DNA from: an uncultured Bacteroidota bacterium
GTDB taxonomy: Bacteria > Bacteroidota > Bacteroidia > Chitinophagales > LD1
Assembly (NCBI GenBank): GCA_903889265.1
Contig: CAISWS010000480.1
Location: forward strand, 1-44,764
Reading direction: 5' to 3'
Length of the DNA: 44,764 bases
Below, one piece after another: positions 14,171 through 23,500 of the stretch; positions within the stretch are counted from its first letter, which is position 1, and the number at the start of each line of letters is the position of its first letter. The position numbers were made by a program, and so were the translations under genes. Below the pieces are notes generated by a model. The model ran no database searches. It was not told the origin of the DNA and saw nothing but the letters and a program-made list of their open reading frames with translations.

Positions 14171-14746
14171 CTACCCTTTTATAGCATAGTAAGACTTTGC
14201 TACTATACCCACTAAGATTACGAACATAAACATAATGGCAATCATATAATACCAGTTTCTGCTTAGTATTACGGAAATGTTATGGTACCGGATGCGCTTT
14301 TTCAATTCATTATATCCGGCGTAGTTTGTATTCATCAGTTTTATTTCGTTGGAAGCGGCTTCCCAGTTATCCTGCGCTTGTAACGCAAGCACTTTCATAA
14401 ATCTGGCATCGTCAAATACACTGTCTCTTTGTAAACATGTATTAAAATCGTTCTGTGCCTCCTTAAACCTGTTCAGGTGGTAAAGCGATAATCCACGGTT
14501 ATAATAACCCTCCTTCTTTTCAGGGTGCGCAATAAGTAGTTGGGTAAATGAAGCCACCGCTGAGTCGAAGTGGCCTTGTTGGTATTGTAAATAACCGCTT
14601 CGGTAAGTAGTATCAACCTGCGAAAAAACAGCCTGAGGAAGTATAAATATGAGAAGTAAAATACCACTAAAATATCCCGGCACCCATACAACACTAAACT
14701 TAGTGTTTCTTAGTGTTCCTAATGCCTTAGTGGTAAATTTCTGCAT
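14171..14746 (-). CDS. TPR-repeat protein with signal/anchor segment and C-terminal membrane helix
   Basis: 191 residues if started at the ATG at 14746, 1 bp after the glyA stop, which suggests translational coupling. A hydrophobic segment GILLLIFILPQAVFSQ (~28-43) looks like a signal peptide. Two or three TPR units follow (~47-140: YRSGYLQYQQGHFDSAVASF, YNRGLSLYHLNRFKEAQNDF). A transmembrane helix is at ~165-185 with a short tail. Residues 3-16 (KFTTKALGTLRNTK) are encoded by one copy of the dispersed 42-bp repeat, so the native start may be further in, for example a GTG codon (V22) just before PGYFSG. Its role is unknown; a scaffold at the cytoplasmic membrane is likely. Confidence 0.75.
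   Translation of the reverse strand: MQKFTTKALGTLRNTKFSVVWVPGYFSGILLLIFILPQAVFSQVDTTYRSGYLQYQQGHFDSAVASFTQLLIAHPEKKEGYYNRGLSLYHLNRFKEAQNDFNTCLQRDSVFDDARFMKVLALQAQDNWEAASNEIKLMNTNYAGYNELKKRIRYHNISVILSRNWYYMIAIMFMFVILVGIVAKSYYAIKG
14699..14740 (+). repeat. Dispersed 42-bp repeat, copy 1 (inside the TPR gene's 5' end)
   Basis: The 42-bp sequence starts CTTAGTG, contains further CTTAGTG/CTAATG-like units, and ends GTGGTAAATTT. It matches the copy at 37949-37990 at 33 of 42 positions with no gap. Read on the minus strand it codes for residues 3-16 of the predicted TPR protein. Confidence 0.75.
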
Positions 14747-14747
14747 A

Positions 14748-16019
14748 TTACTCGTATAACGGAAACTGTTTCATGTATTCGTTCACTTCGGCTTTTACTT
14801 TACCAATCAGCGTTTCATTCTCAACATCCATAATAATCCTGTCAACCCATTCTGCAACCTGCAGCACATCTTTTTCCTTCATGCCGCGGCTGGTTACTGC
14901 CGGTGTTCCCAGGCGTATACCCGAAGTAACAAACGGCGATTTATCATCAAACGGAACCATGTTTTTATTGCAGGTAATATCAGCCCTTACCAAAGCAGCT
15001 TCGGCTTGCTTGCCTGATACATTTTTATTTCTCAGGTCAATTAACATCAGGTGGTTATCAGTTCCTCCCGAAATTATTTCATAGTTCTTAGCGGTAAGCG
15101 CGTTAGCCAGAACCTGTGCATTTTTCTGCACCTGTTGCTGGTAGGTTTTAAAGTCCGCCCCAATCGCTTCTCCAAACGCAATGGCTTTGGCAGCTATTAC
15201 ATGCTCCAATGGCCCACCTTGCGTACCCGGAAAAACAGCTCCATCCAGCACAGCACTCATCATTTTTAACTCCCCTTTAAGTGTTTTTTCCCCCATCGGG
15301 TTTTCAAAATCCTGGCCTAACATAATTACACCGCCCCTTGGCCCACGCAAAGTTTTATGCGTAGTTGAAGTAACAATGTGGCAATGTTTTAAAGGATTGT
15401 TCAGCAAACCTGCGGCAATTAAACCCGCTGGGTGCGCCACATCAGCCAACAACAAAGCTCCTACCTCATCTGCTATCTGCCTGAAAACTGCATACTCCCA
15501 CTCGCGCGAGTAAGCCGAAGCACCGCAAATAATCAATTTCGGCTTTTCGCGTTGCGCAATTTCGCGCACCTTATTCATATCAACTCTTCCTGTTTCCTTC
15601 TCCACCCCGTAAAAAGACGGCACATAAAATTTACCCGAAAAATTTACTGGCGAGCCATGTGTAAGGTGCCCACCGTGAGACAGGTTAAAGCCCAATATCT
15701 TATCTCCGGGTTTAATTACACCCAGCATAACCGCAGCATTGGCCTGTGCCCCCGAATGTGGCTGAACGTTGGCCCATACAGCGCCAAATAACTGTTTTAA
15801 TCTTTCAATAGCCAGGGTTTCCACTTCATCCACAAACTGGCAGCCCCCGTAATAACGCTTGCCGGGCAACCCCTCGGCATATTTATTGGTAAGGCAGGTG
15901 CCCATGGCTTCCATTACCTGCGCAGATGTAAAATTCTCTGATGCAATTAATTCAATCCCCTCGCGCTGGCGGTGTAATTCTTTATTAATTATATCAAAAA
16001 CCTGTGTATCTCTTGCCAT
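14748..16019 (-). CDS. glyA: Serine hydroxymethyltransferase
   Basis: 423 residues. PLP is bound by K222 in [13 protein letters not shown]. Other hallmarks are IASENF (25-30), [15 protein letters not shown] (45-59), ADVAHPAGL (192-200) and [14 protein letters not shown] near the C-terminus. It converts serine and tetrahydrofolate to glycine and 5,10-methylene-THF in the cytosol and is the main source of one-carbon units. serA lies 2.4 kb away on the plus strand and serC 26 kb away, so the serine/glycine pathway is only loosely clustered. The TPR gene starts directly after its stop. Confidence 0.97.
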   Translation of the reverse strand: MARDTQVFDIINKELHRQREGIELIASENFTSAQVMEAMGTCLTNKYAEGLPGKRYYGGCQFVDEVETLAIERLKQLFGAVWANVQPHSGAQANAAVMLGVIKPGDKILGFNLSHGGHLTHGSPVNFSGKFYVPSFYGVEKETGRVDMNKVREIAQREKPKLIICGASAYSREWEYAVFRQIADEVGALLLADVAHPAGLIAAGLLNNPLKHCHIVTSTTHKTLRGPRGGVIMLGQDFENPMGEKTLKGELKMMSAVLDGAVFPGTQGGPLEHVIAAKAIAFGEAIGADFKTYQQQVQKNAQVLANALTAKNYEIISGGTDNHLMLIDLRNKNVSGKQAEAALVRADITCNKNMVPFDDKSPFVTSGIRLGTPAVTSRGMKEKDVLQVAEWVDRIIMDVENETLIGKVKAEVNEYMKQFPLYE

Positions 16020-16186
16020 ATAGCCCTTTATTTTATGGCGCTAAAATAAAGCTTGCCGGCTACTAAGCGTTAAGTATGATGGGCATTTTACTAACACACG
16101 GGCAGTTTTAAGTTTTCAGCTTATGGTTGAGTTCGTGAAACATAACAGGTCTTGGCTAACGTCAAAATCTTGAAGCATTTGCATTT

Positions 16187-16239
16187 AAACTGAAAACTGT
16201 GGACTGCAAACCGTAAACCGATGCCAAACTGAAAACTGT
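16187..16239. repeat. Phrase-like repeat with AAACTGAAAACTGT twice
   Basis: AAACTGAAAACTGT occurs at 16187-16200 and 16226-16239. Related words (GGACTGCAAACCG, TAAACCG) lie between them. It is in the divergent gap between glyA and the nucleotidyltransferase gene and contains no open frame. Confidence 0.6.
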
Positions 16240-16241
16240 CT

Positions 16242-16249
16242 TATATTCG
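16242..16249 (+). promoter_or_regulatory. Possible -7 box (TATATTCG) of the nucleotidyltransferase gene
   Basis: TATATTCGC is one base off TAnnTTTG and lies 17 bp before the ATG at 16267. It directly follows the AAACTGAAAACTGT repeat. Confidence 0.35.
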
Positions 16250-16266
16250 CAACTCAACTTTACAAA

Positions 16267-17277
16267 ATGCAGGTTATTATTCCAGTTGCCGGTGCAGGAA
16301 CAAGGTTAAGGCCCCTTACCTACACACAGCCCAAGGTGCTTATTTCAGTTGCAGGTAAACCTATTCTGTCATTTATCATTGACGAATTGCTCGAAAACGG
16401 TATCAGCGATTTCGTTTTTGTTATTGGCTACCTGGGCGAAAAAATCAAAGAGTTTGTTGAAAATAACTACCCGCATATCAACGCTAAATTTGTAACCCAG
16501 GAAAACCGCGAGGGCCTGGGCCACGCTGTATGGCGGGCCAAAGAAATGATAGATATCAACAAAGAGCTTATTATTCAGCTGGGGGATACTATCGTCGATA
16601 TTGACATCAAAAAGATATTAGCCGAATCATATTCTACCCTGGGTGTAAAAAAGGTAGAAGACCCCCGCGCATTTGGTGTAGCCGAAATAGATGCCGATGG
16701 CTTTATTAAAGCAGTAGTTGAAAAGCCCAGCATCCCAAAATCCAACATGGCGCTGGTAGGTTTTTACTTTATCCGCGAAACTGAGCAGTTGATGAATGCG
16801 CTGGAATACATTGTCAATAATGAGTTACGCAATAACAGCGAGTTCTATCTGACGGATGCGCTGATGAAAATGATTAAAGACGGCGTTAAATTTAAAAGTC
16901 AGAAAGTAGATAGCTGGTTTGATGTAGGCAAAAAAGACATCCTTCTCGAAACCAACGCCATCCTGTTAAAAAAACTGGCCGAAAAAACCATCAACCAGGG
17001 CAAATGCGATAATTGCATTATCGTGCCACCGGTTAGCATAGCTAAGGGGGTCAAAATAAAAAATTCTATCATCGGGCCCTATGTTTCAGTAGGCGAAAAC
17101 ACCGAAATCAATTACTCCATTATTAAAAACTCCATCATAGGCTCATACACACGCCTCGAAAACGTTGTGTTACACGGCTCATTGATAGGTAGCGATTCCT
17201 CCATTGCAGGCGTTAGCCAAAGCCTCAATATCGGCGACAATACCGAGCTCGATTTACGCGGAGAAAAGAATGATTAA
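16267..17277 (+). CDS. Sugar-1-phosphate nucleotidyltransferase with left-handed beta-helix domain
   Basis: 336 residues. The N-terminal nucleotidyltransferase domain (~1-235) has the signature PVAGAGTRLRPLTYTQPK (6-23), EGLGHAV and QLGDTIVD (metal/substrate Asp). The C-terminal part (~240-335) has hexapeptide-type repeats (IKNSIIGPYVSVGENTEI, YSIIKNSIIGSYTRLENV) forming a beta-helix. This two-domain form is seen in long glucose-1-phosphate thymidylyltransferases and mannose-1-phosphate guanylyl-type enzymes. The sugar and nucleotide cannot be fixed from sequence. A role in activating sugars for envelope polysaccharide is likely, though no other polysaccharide gene is adjacent. Confidence 0.85.
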   Translation: MQVIIPVAGAGTRLRPLTYTQPKVLISVAGKPILSFIIDELLENGISDFVFVIGYLGEKIKEFVENNYPHINAKFVTQENREGLGHAVWRAKEMIDINKELIIQLGDTIVDIDIKKILAESYSTLGVKKVEDPRAFGVAEIDADGFIKAVVEKPSIPKSNMALVGFYFIRETEQLMNALEYIVNNELRNNSEFYLTDALMKMIKDGVKFKSQKVDSWFDVGKKDILLETNAILLKKLAEKTINQGKCDNCIIVPPVSIAKGVKIKNSIIGPYVSVGENTEINYSIIKNSIIGSYTRLENVVLHGSLIGSDSSIAGVSQSLNIGDNTELDLRGEKND

Positions 17278-17286
17278 TAGCCCTGA

Positions 17287-17349
17287 GCTTTGAGCCCTGA
17301 GTAAAAACAAAATCTAATAGCTCGTACCTCAAAGCCTATAGCTCAAAGC
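17287..17349. repeat. Phrase-like repeat with GCTTTGAG / CTCAAAGC words
   Basis: GCTTTGAG at 17287-17294 is inverted relative to CTCAAAGC at 17328-17335 and 17342-17349. AGCCCTGAG and AGCTC words fill the rest of the gap between two plus-strand genes. Confidence 0.55.
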
Positions 17350-17358
17350 GCACAACCC

Positions 17359-18300
17359 ATGAAAAACAGAATTACAGAACTTTTTGGGATACAGTACCCC
17401 ATTATACAGGCAGGTATGATCTGGTGCAGCGGCTGGGAATTAGCATCAGCAGTAAGTAACGCAGGCGGGCTTGGCATCATAGGCAGCGGCTCCATGTATC
17501 CCGAAATTTTGCGCGAACACATTAAAAAATGTAAGGCTTCAACCGAAAACCCTTTTGCGGTTAACGTCCCCTTGCTTTATCCCGATATTGATAAGCACAT
17601 TGCCATTTGTATTGAAGAAGGCGTAAAAATAGTTTTTACCTCAGCCGGTAATCCCAAAACCTGGACCAAACATTTACAACAACATGGCATTAAAGTAGTG
17701 CATGTTACTGCTTCCTCAAAATTTGCAAAAAAATCAGAAGAAGCTGGTTGCGATGCCATAGTTGCGGAAGGCTTTGAAGCCGGTGGACATAACGGGCGCG
17801 AAGAAACCACCACATTTGTTTTAATACCTCAGGTAAGGGCGGCCACAACCTTACCGGTTATCGCTGCTGGTGGCATTGCAACGGGCAGGGGCATGTTAGC
17901 CGCCATGGTACTTGGGGCCGATGCAGTGCAAATGGGCACCCGCTTTGTTTGTAGTGAAGAATCATCCGGCCATCCCAATTTCAAAAATGCCATTACGCAT
18001 TCTAACGAAGGCGACACCATGCTTTCCATGAAAAAAGTAGTCCCCGTCCGCCTCATAAAAAACGATTTCCAAAAACGCATCCAGGAGGCCGAAGACCGAG
18101 GCGCAACACCCGAAGAACTGGCCACCATTCTGGGCCGCGCCCGTGCCAAAAAGGGCATGTTTGAAGGCGACATGGCAGAAGGCGAATTAGAGATTGGTCA
18201 AATAGCTTCTTTTGTAAAAGAAATTAAACCAGCCGGAGAAATTGTAAGAGAGGTTTGGGAGGAGTTTTTAACGGCTAAAAAAGAAGCGGCGAATTTATAA
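17359..18300 (+). CDS. Nitronate monooxygenase-like flavoprotein (2-nitropropane dioxygenase family)
   Basis: 313 residues, a TIM-barrel FMN enzyme. Motifs: FGIQYPIIQAGM at the N-terminus, SNAGGLGIIG, VAEGFEAGGHNG with the candidate catalytic H144, and the FMN phosphate site AAGGIATGRGM followed by LGADAVQMGTRF. Relatives oxidise nitronates or act as FabK-like enoyl-ACP reductases, and these cannot be separated reliably by eye. His in AGGH and the lack of fatty-acid genes nearby favour the first reading. It follows the nucleotidyltransferase gene after an 81-bp gap made of phrase-like repeats. Confidence 0.85.
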   Translation: MKNRITELFGIQYPIIQAGMIWCSGWELASAVSNAGGLGIIGSGSMYPEILREHIKKCKASTENPFAVNVPLLYPDIDKHIAICIEEGVKIVFTSAGNPKTWTKHLQQHGIKVVHVTASSKFAKKSEEAGCDAIVAEGFEAGGHNGREETTTFVLIPQVRAATTLPVIAAGGIATGRGMLAAMVLGADAVQMGTRFVCSEESSGHPNFKNAITHSNEGDTMLSMKKVVPVRLIKNDFQKRIQEAEDRGATPEELATILGRARAKKGMFEGDMAEGELEIGQIASFVKEIKPAGEIVREVWEEFLTAKKEAANL

Positions 18301-18354
18301 CCCCGGTCAGTTCCTTTCTCACAGGTAAGCGTCATCCTTTATTAATCAATCCCC

Positions 18355-18362
18355 TATATTTG
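18355..18362 (+). promoter_or_regulatory. -7 box (TATATTTG) of serA
   Basis: TATATTTGCGCC is a perfect TAnnTTTG match 31 bp before the serA ATG at 18394. A -33 TTG at 19 bp is not evident. Confidence 0.55.
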
Positions 18363-18393
18363 CGCCCTAATTACCCAACCGATATCATCTATA

Positions 18394-19629
18394 ATGAAGA
18401 ATAAAGGCACCAGTTACCCAAAAGATAAAATCAAAATATTACTACTCGAAAACATCAGCGATGTTTCAGTAGAAGAGTTTAAAGAGGCCGGCTATGCAAG
18501 CGTAAAAAAACTGAGCGGCGCATTAAGCGAGCAGGAGCTGATAAAAGAAATAAAGGACGTGCATTTGCTGGGTATTCGCAGCAAAACCATGGTAACTGAA
18601 AAAGTGCTGGCTAAAGCCAATAAACTGCTATCCATAGGGTGTTATTGCATTGGCGTTAACCAGGTAAACATGAAAGCCGCCACCCAAAAGGGTGTAGCCG
18701 TTTTTAACGCCCCATACGCCAACACCCGCAGCGTGGCCGAACTGGTAATAGGCCTCTCCATCATGCTTATAAGAAAAATTGCCGATAAAAGCAGGGCAGC
18801 GCATAGTGGTATCTGGCAAAAAGAAGCCAAAGGCAGTTACGAATTGCGAGGTAAAACCCTGGGCATTGTCGGCTACGGCAACATAGGCAGCCAGGTTAGT
18901 GTAATGGCAGAAGCACTGGGCATGGATGTAATATATTACGACGTTGAATCGAAACTACCCCATGGTAATGCCCGCCAGGTAAGGTCTTTAAAAGAATTAT
19001 TGCGAAGGTCAAATATTATTACGCTGCATGTACCAAGCGAAGCCTCTACACGTAACATGATAAATGCAGATATGCTGGCCCATTTTAAAAAAGGCAGCAT
19101 GCTAATTAACTATAGCCGTGGAGACGTTGTTGATTTAGTTGCGCTTAAAGATGCTATTACCAGCGGCCAGCTTTCGGGTGCCGCAATTGACGTTTTCCCC
19201 GAGGAACCTGAAAAAAACGGGGCGGCTTTCACCAGTGTGCTTCAAAACCTGCCTAACGTTATTTTAACTCCGCATATTGGCGGTTCTACCGAGGAGGCCC
19301 AGCTAAATATCGGGCTTGATGTAACTTCCAAAATGCTCAATTTTCTCGAAAAGGGCGTTACTACTGGTTCACATTCGGTTCCACCGCTTAGTTTACCTAT
19401 GCAGGCTAAAACACACCGTATCCTGCATATCCATAAAAACGTGCCGGGAGTTTTGGGCGAAATCAACTCTAAACTATCCTCGCACAACATCAATATCCTG
19501 GGCCAGTATTTAAAAACCAACGATGAAATCGGCTACGTGGTTTTAGATGTGGATACCGCCCTTTCGGAGGAAGCCTTTAGCCTCCTTAAAGAGGTAAAAA
19601 GTACAATTCGGGTCCGAATGCTCTATTAA
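18394..19629 (+). CDS. serA: D-3-phosphoglycerate dehydrogenase with ACT domain
   Basis: 411 residues, the length of the E. coli-type enzyme. The NAD-binding motif is GIVGYGNIGSQ (157-167). Catalytic residues are R242 (NYSRGDVVD), E271 (FPEEPE) and H294 (TPHIGGST). The ACT domain at ~341-411 (HRILHIHKNVPGVLGEINSKL) suggests feedback inhibition by serine. It commits 3-phosphoglycerate to serine synthesis. serC at 41763-42863 supplies the next step; serB is not in the window. It is monocistronic, with a consensus -7 box. Confidence 0.95.
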   Translation: MKNKGTSYPKDKIKILLLENISDVSVEEFKEAGYASVKKLSGALSEQELIKEIKDVHLLGIRSKTMVTEKVLAKANKLLSIGCYCIGVNQVNMKAATQKGVAVFNAPYANTRSVAELVIGLSIMLIRKIADKSRAAHSGIWQKEAKGSYELRGKTLGIVGYGNIGSQVSVMAEALGMDVIYYDVESKLPHGNARQVRSLKELLRRSNIITLHVPSEASTRNMINADMLAHFKKGSMLINYSRGDVVDLVALKDAITSGQLSGAAIDVFPEEPEKNGAAFTSVLQNLPNVILTPHIGGSTEEAQLNIGLDVTSKMLNFLEKGVTTGSHSVPPLSLPMQAKTHRILHIHKNVPGVLGEINSKLSSHNINILGQYLKTNDEIGYVVLDVDTALSEEAFSLLKEVKSTIRVRMLY

Positions 19630-19631
19630 AC

Positions 19632-19664
19632 GCTGGTTTCAGGGCTAAAAAACGTCAAACCAGC
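19632..19664 (+). terminator. Weak hairpin after serA
   Basis: GCTGGTTT (19632-19639) pairs with AAACCAGC (19657-19664) around a 17-nt loop, 3 bp after the stop. The following sequence is A-rich, then T-rich, so termination efficiency is uncertain. Confidence 0.35.
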
Positions 19665-19737
19665 TATAAAAAGCTTTATTTCCTTATAAACCAGAACTTT
19701 ACAATTGTTAATCCCGTAAAACAAACAATAGTGTAGA

Positions 19738-19768
19738 TTTGATTAATAGTATGGAATAATATTTTTTG
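19738..19768 (+). promoter_or_regulatory. Predicted promoter of the small T9SS cargo gene
   Basis: TTTG (19738-19741), then 18 bp, then TATTTTTTG (19760-19768). It resembles the Bacteroidota promoter with a slightly extended -7 box and supports the downstream start at 19814. Confidence 0.5.
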
Positions 19769-19813
19769 TTTTTTAACCACAATTCGTTTTCTTTACCACA
19801 AATTCTACAATTT

Positions 19814-20335
19814 ATGAAGAAGCTATACTTTGCTTTCGCCATCACATTGGTATCACTGGGATTGAACGCTCAAATGTTAACCCCACAGGTAATCGCCAGT
19901 ACCGGAGGATATTCTTCTAATGCTACAAACAGCCTTTCTTATACCGTTGGTGAAATGACTATGGTGCAGACCTTCAGCGCCGGTGGTAACATATTAACCC
20001 AGGGGTTTCAACAACCTAATGATGAGGTTTTGGGCATATTGGATGTTACTCAGGATGATTACGGTTCCTTTGTGGTTTACCCCAACCCTGCAGTTGATAA
20101 CGCCTGGCTTGGTTTTACGCTACCTGAAGCAGGAAAGGTAACCATTATGATGTATGACGTTCTTGGCCAGAAGGTATCAGATATTTATACCGCTAACTAT
20201 GAGTCAGGCAAAATTGTTACCCAGGCAAATACCACATTGTACGCTGCCGGCGTTTATTTCATGACCATGACCTTTGTTTCATCCGTTGATAATAAAACAC
20301 ATATTACAACTAAAAAAATCCAGATCATCCGATAA
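19814..20335 (+). CDS. Small secreted protein with T9SS type A sorting domain
   Basis: 173 residues from the ATG at 19814; the frame extends upstream to 19766 but only this start gives a signal peptide (MKKLYFAFAITLVSLGLNAQ). Residues ~21-75 contain SLSYTVGEM and TQGFQQPNDE, a stretch found at the front of many Bacteroidota T9SS cargos. The type A sorting domain is at ~88-173 (VVYPNPAVDNAWLGF, MMYDVLGQKV, LYAAGVYFMTM, KIQIIR). The protein is little more than export signal plus sorting domain, so its function on the cell surface or in the medium is unknown. A strong terminator follows. Confidence 0.88.
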   Translation: MKKLYFAFAITLVSLGLNAQMLTPQVIASTGGYSSNATNSLSYTVGEMTMVQTFSAGGNILTQGFQQPNDEVLGILDVTQDDYGSFVVYPNPAVDNAWLGFTLPEAGKVTIMMYDVLGQKVSDIYTANYESGKIVTQANTTLYAAGVYFMTMTFVSSVDNKTHITTKKIQIIR

Positions 20336-20351
20336 AAAATTATCATAATTT

Positions 20352-20393
20352 AAAATAAAAAAAGGGATGAGCAATCATCCCTTTTTTTATTTT
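20352..20393 (+). terminator. Rho-independent terminator of the small T9SS cargo gene
   Basis: A perfect 19-bp stem pairs 20352-20370 with 20375-20393 around GCAA. The GGGATGA core is followed by CCCTTTTTTTATTTT on the plus strand. Confidence 0.92.
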
Positions 20394-20542
20394 CCGGGAT
20401 GCCCATGCCTTCCGGTTAGCCAGGCTTTTAAAGTAATAGTTAGCACAGGATCATTTTAATAATGCCGGGCAAATGTTTTCACAACAAATGCTCATTATTT
20501 TCAAATATTGCCATATATTTATACAAATAACACTTTTACCGC

Positions 20543-23500
20543 ATGAGGCAATTTGTCATTCTGTTTTTCCTTTTCATATTGTCTCCAGGCATCCGGGCGC
20601 AGGGCCTTTCTGTAAGCTCTGTTGATACTACAGCATCTGTATGTTATAACGATGGTTCAATAACCATACATCCAACCGGTGGTACGCCATTGTATACCTA
20701 TACTATTATCAGCGGCCCCGCCGTGGCCAACGTAAACTATCCCATTTTAGGTGGCAACGACAATACCTTTGCCGATCTTCATTCCGGTACTTATGTTGTT
20801 CAGGTTACTGATGCCGCCGGACACACTTTAAATGTTACTGTTACGGTACCAGGTAATTATCAGTTCCCTGTCGAATCGCTCAGCATAAACGGCGACACTA
20901 TTTTTTCCACCGGCTCACTCGGTAAACCTCCATACCGGTATGCTATCTCTGATAGTAGTCTAAACGGTCCTTTCGGGCCCTCACAGGCAAGCAACGCTTT
21001 TCCCAACCTCTGTAACGGAACGTACTATGTACGTATTTACGACTCTTGCCAGAATTTTTTTACTGAATCCATTATTGTAAGCTCACCGGCCCTTTCAATT
21101 TCAGGCTTCTGCCAAAGCAACGGAACTACAAACGCAGTTTATGGTTTTGTAAATGCCTCAGGTAACCCGCCTTACTCATTCAGAGTTGTAAACGGAAGCT
21201 ATACTGGCACCAATAGCACCGGAATATTTAACGTACCGATTTCTTATTCCTGTCCTGATACTATTTACGTGTCCGACTTTTGTCACGCCAGTTCAAAAAC
21301 TATTGTTGATTGCTATCCGCTTCAGGCTACCCTGTGCAGTAATTTTTCCGATAGTACTGCCAGCGTTAACGTAACTGGTGGAACGCAGCCTTATAAATAT
21401 ACTTTTTACCAAAATATTTCTGGCGCCTGGGTTCCATCTATCACCCAGGATTCGGGAAATTTTTATCACCTTCCGTATTCTACTATTTACGAAACTGTTG
21501 GTTTTGGTGTTACCGATGCATGTGGCAGAACCATCGACCCTTCAGCCCTGACTGATTTCTATTTAAAAATTGCATCATCCTCAGCTTGCCCGTTCAATGA
21601 TACAATTTCAGTTTCCGTTTCTGGTGCTATTGGCTCTGGTACTATTACCTGCCTTGATTGTTCGCCTGCACAAACCGATAGCCTGCCCAAGGGAATTTTT
21701 GTAGTTCCCGATACCGGTACTTATACCATCCGGGTTGTGGACGGCTGCGGTGAAACCAGGGACACCACCGTGCATGCACCCAACCAGGGAATTACCGGTA
21801 AGGTGGCTTACATTTCATGTAACGGGGTACAAATCAGCGCAACCACCTCAACCGGTGCTCCGATAACTGCAGGAGTTGAATATATTTTATACGTGCTCAA
21901 CAGCGGGGTTTACGATAGCGTTACCGAAAATATGACCGGTTTGTTTGTCCATCTTCCCAACGGCTCTTACCTGGTAAAAATTATTCCACCTTCATGTACT
22001 CCGGCTACCGTTACCTTCTTCGTTCCTTATTTCGATGGCTATTGCACCACACCTTTTTTCGATCAGAATTGCAACATCCGCCTTATAGTTCAGTACGGCT
22101 CTCCTTCCACCGATCTTCCTGAAAACTACTCCCTTCAGTCATCTACCGGAACAATCTATAATGAAGACCCTCACGGTGGTGGCAATGGTATATTTTTTAA
22201 TATCCCCTTAGGCAACTACACTTTAATGTCCGATAGCGGATGTTCAGTTTCGCAACACTTCGCTTTTGATTTTACGCTTGCCGAAACCCATACTCATAGT
22301 TGCCTGAATGCCAGCAGCGTATCGCTCTTTCCGAAAAATCCTTATTACTATTACTGCTTTAACAGCCGCTTTATCTATGTACTTAGTAACGCCGATACAA
22401 CACTCCGTGATACTTCGCTCTTCTCATCTTCGGTAACATTTGCAGCTGTTCCGCCGGGCACCTACTTAGCCAGTGCATACTTTCTCAACGATTCAGTATT
22501 TATGGCCGATACTCTGGTTGCAAACGGAAATTCGCATTGCGTTTTAGATACACTGACCGTGCGCGTTCCCCAGTACGCCGAGCCTATCATCAGCGCTAAA
22601 AACGTAAATGTTTGCGGTGCTAACAGCCTGGGCGATATTCCGTTTACTATCATCGGCGGGTTTCCACCTTACATCGTATCTATATTCGGCCAGGCAACTA
22701 CCACTACAAGTTCCAATACCGGTGTGCTCAATAATATTAAACCCGATAGTACCTATACCATCCGGGTTAGCGATTCATGCGGAATAAGCAGTACTTACTC
22801 AGTAAGTGTAATTGATACCTGTAACCTCAATAACTGCTCATTTGTTTCAGCCAATTTTACTGTTTCCGATAGTTCGGCCTGCTCGGGCCAAACCCTCAGT
22901 TTCCAAAACGATTTTACTGCCGGCTCTACTTACCAATGGACAGCAAACGGAAATGTTTTCAGCACAGGTGCCAATCCGGCCTATCAGGCCAATACTACAG
23001 GCAATATTGTTTTTAAATGCATCATAACCTTTGGCACTCACTGTAAGGACTCATCTTCTCTTGCAATACAAGTTGATAAAACACCCGTATTTAACCTGGG
23101 CAGCGATACCGCCTATTGCGGCAATTTTACACGTGTCCTTTCTACCGGAGTTTATAATACCCACTGGTCAACCGGCGTTACCGATTCAGTTATTACCGTT
23201 TCTGCTGCTGGTACTTACCGGGCAACCGTTAATAATGCTTGTGGTCACTTCGCCGACTCTGTAACCATTACCGCTAACCCTGTTCCTTTGGTACACCTGG
23301 TGGCGGACACCATCGTCTGTACCGGCGACAGTGCCATGCTGAACGCATTTTTCCCTTCATCGGTTTATCAATGGAGCAATGCTGCAACCACCAGTTCAAT
23401 TACAGTTAGCCAGTCAGGCTTGTATGTTGTAACCGTTACACTGCAAACCTGTAGTGTTATTGACAGTTCGAATTTTAGCGCGGTTACCATTGTTGCAAGC

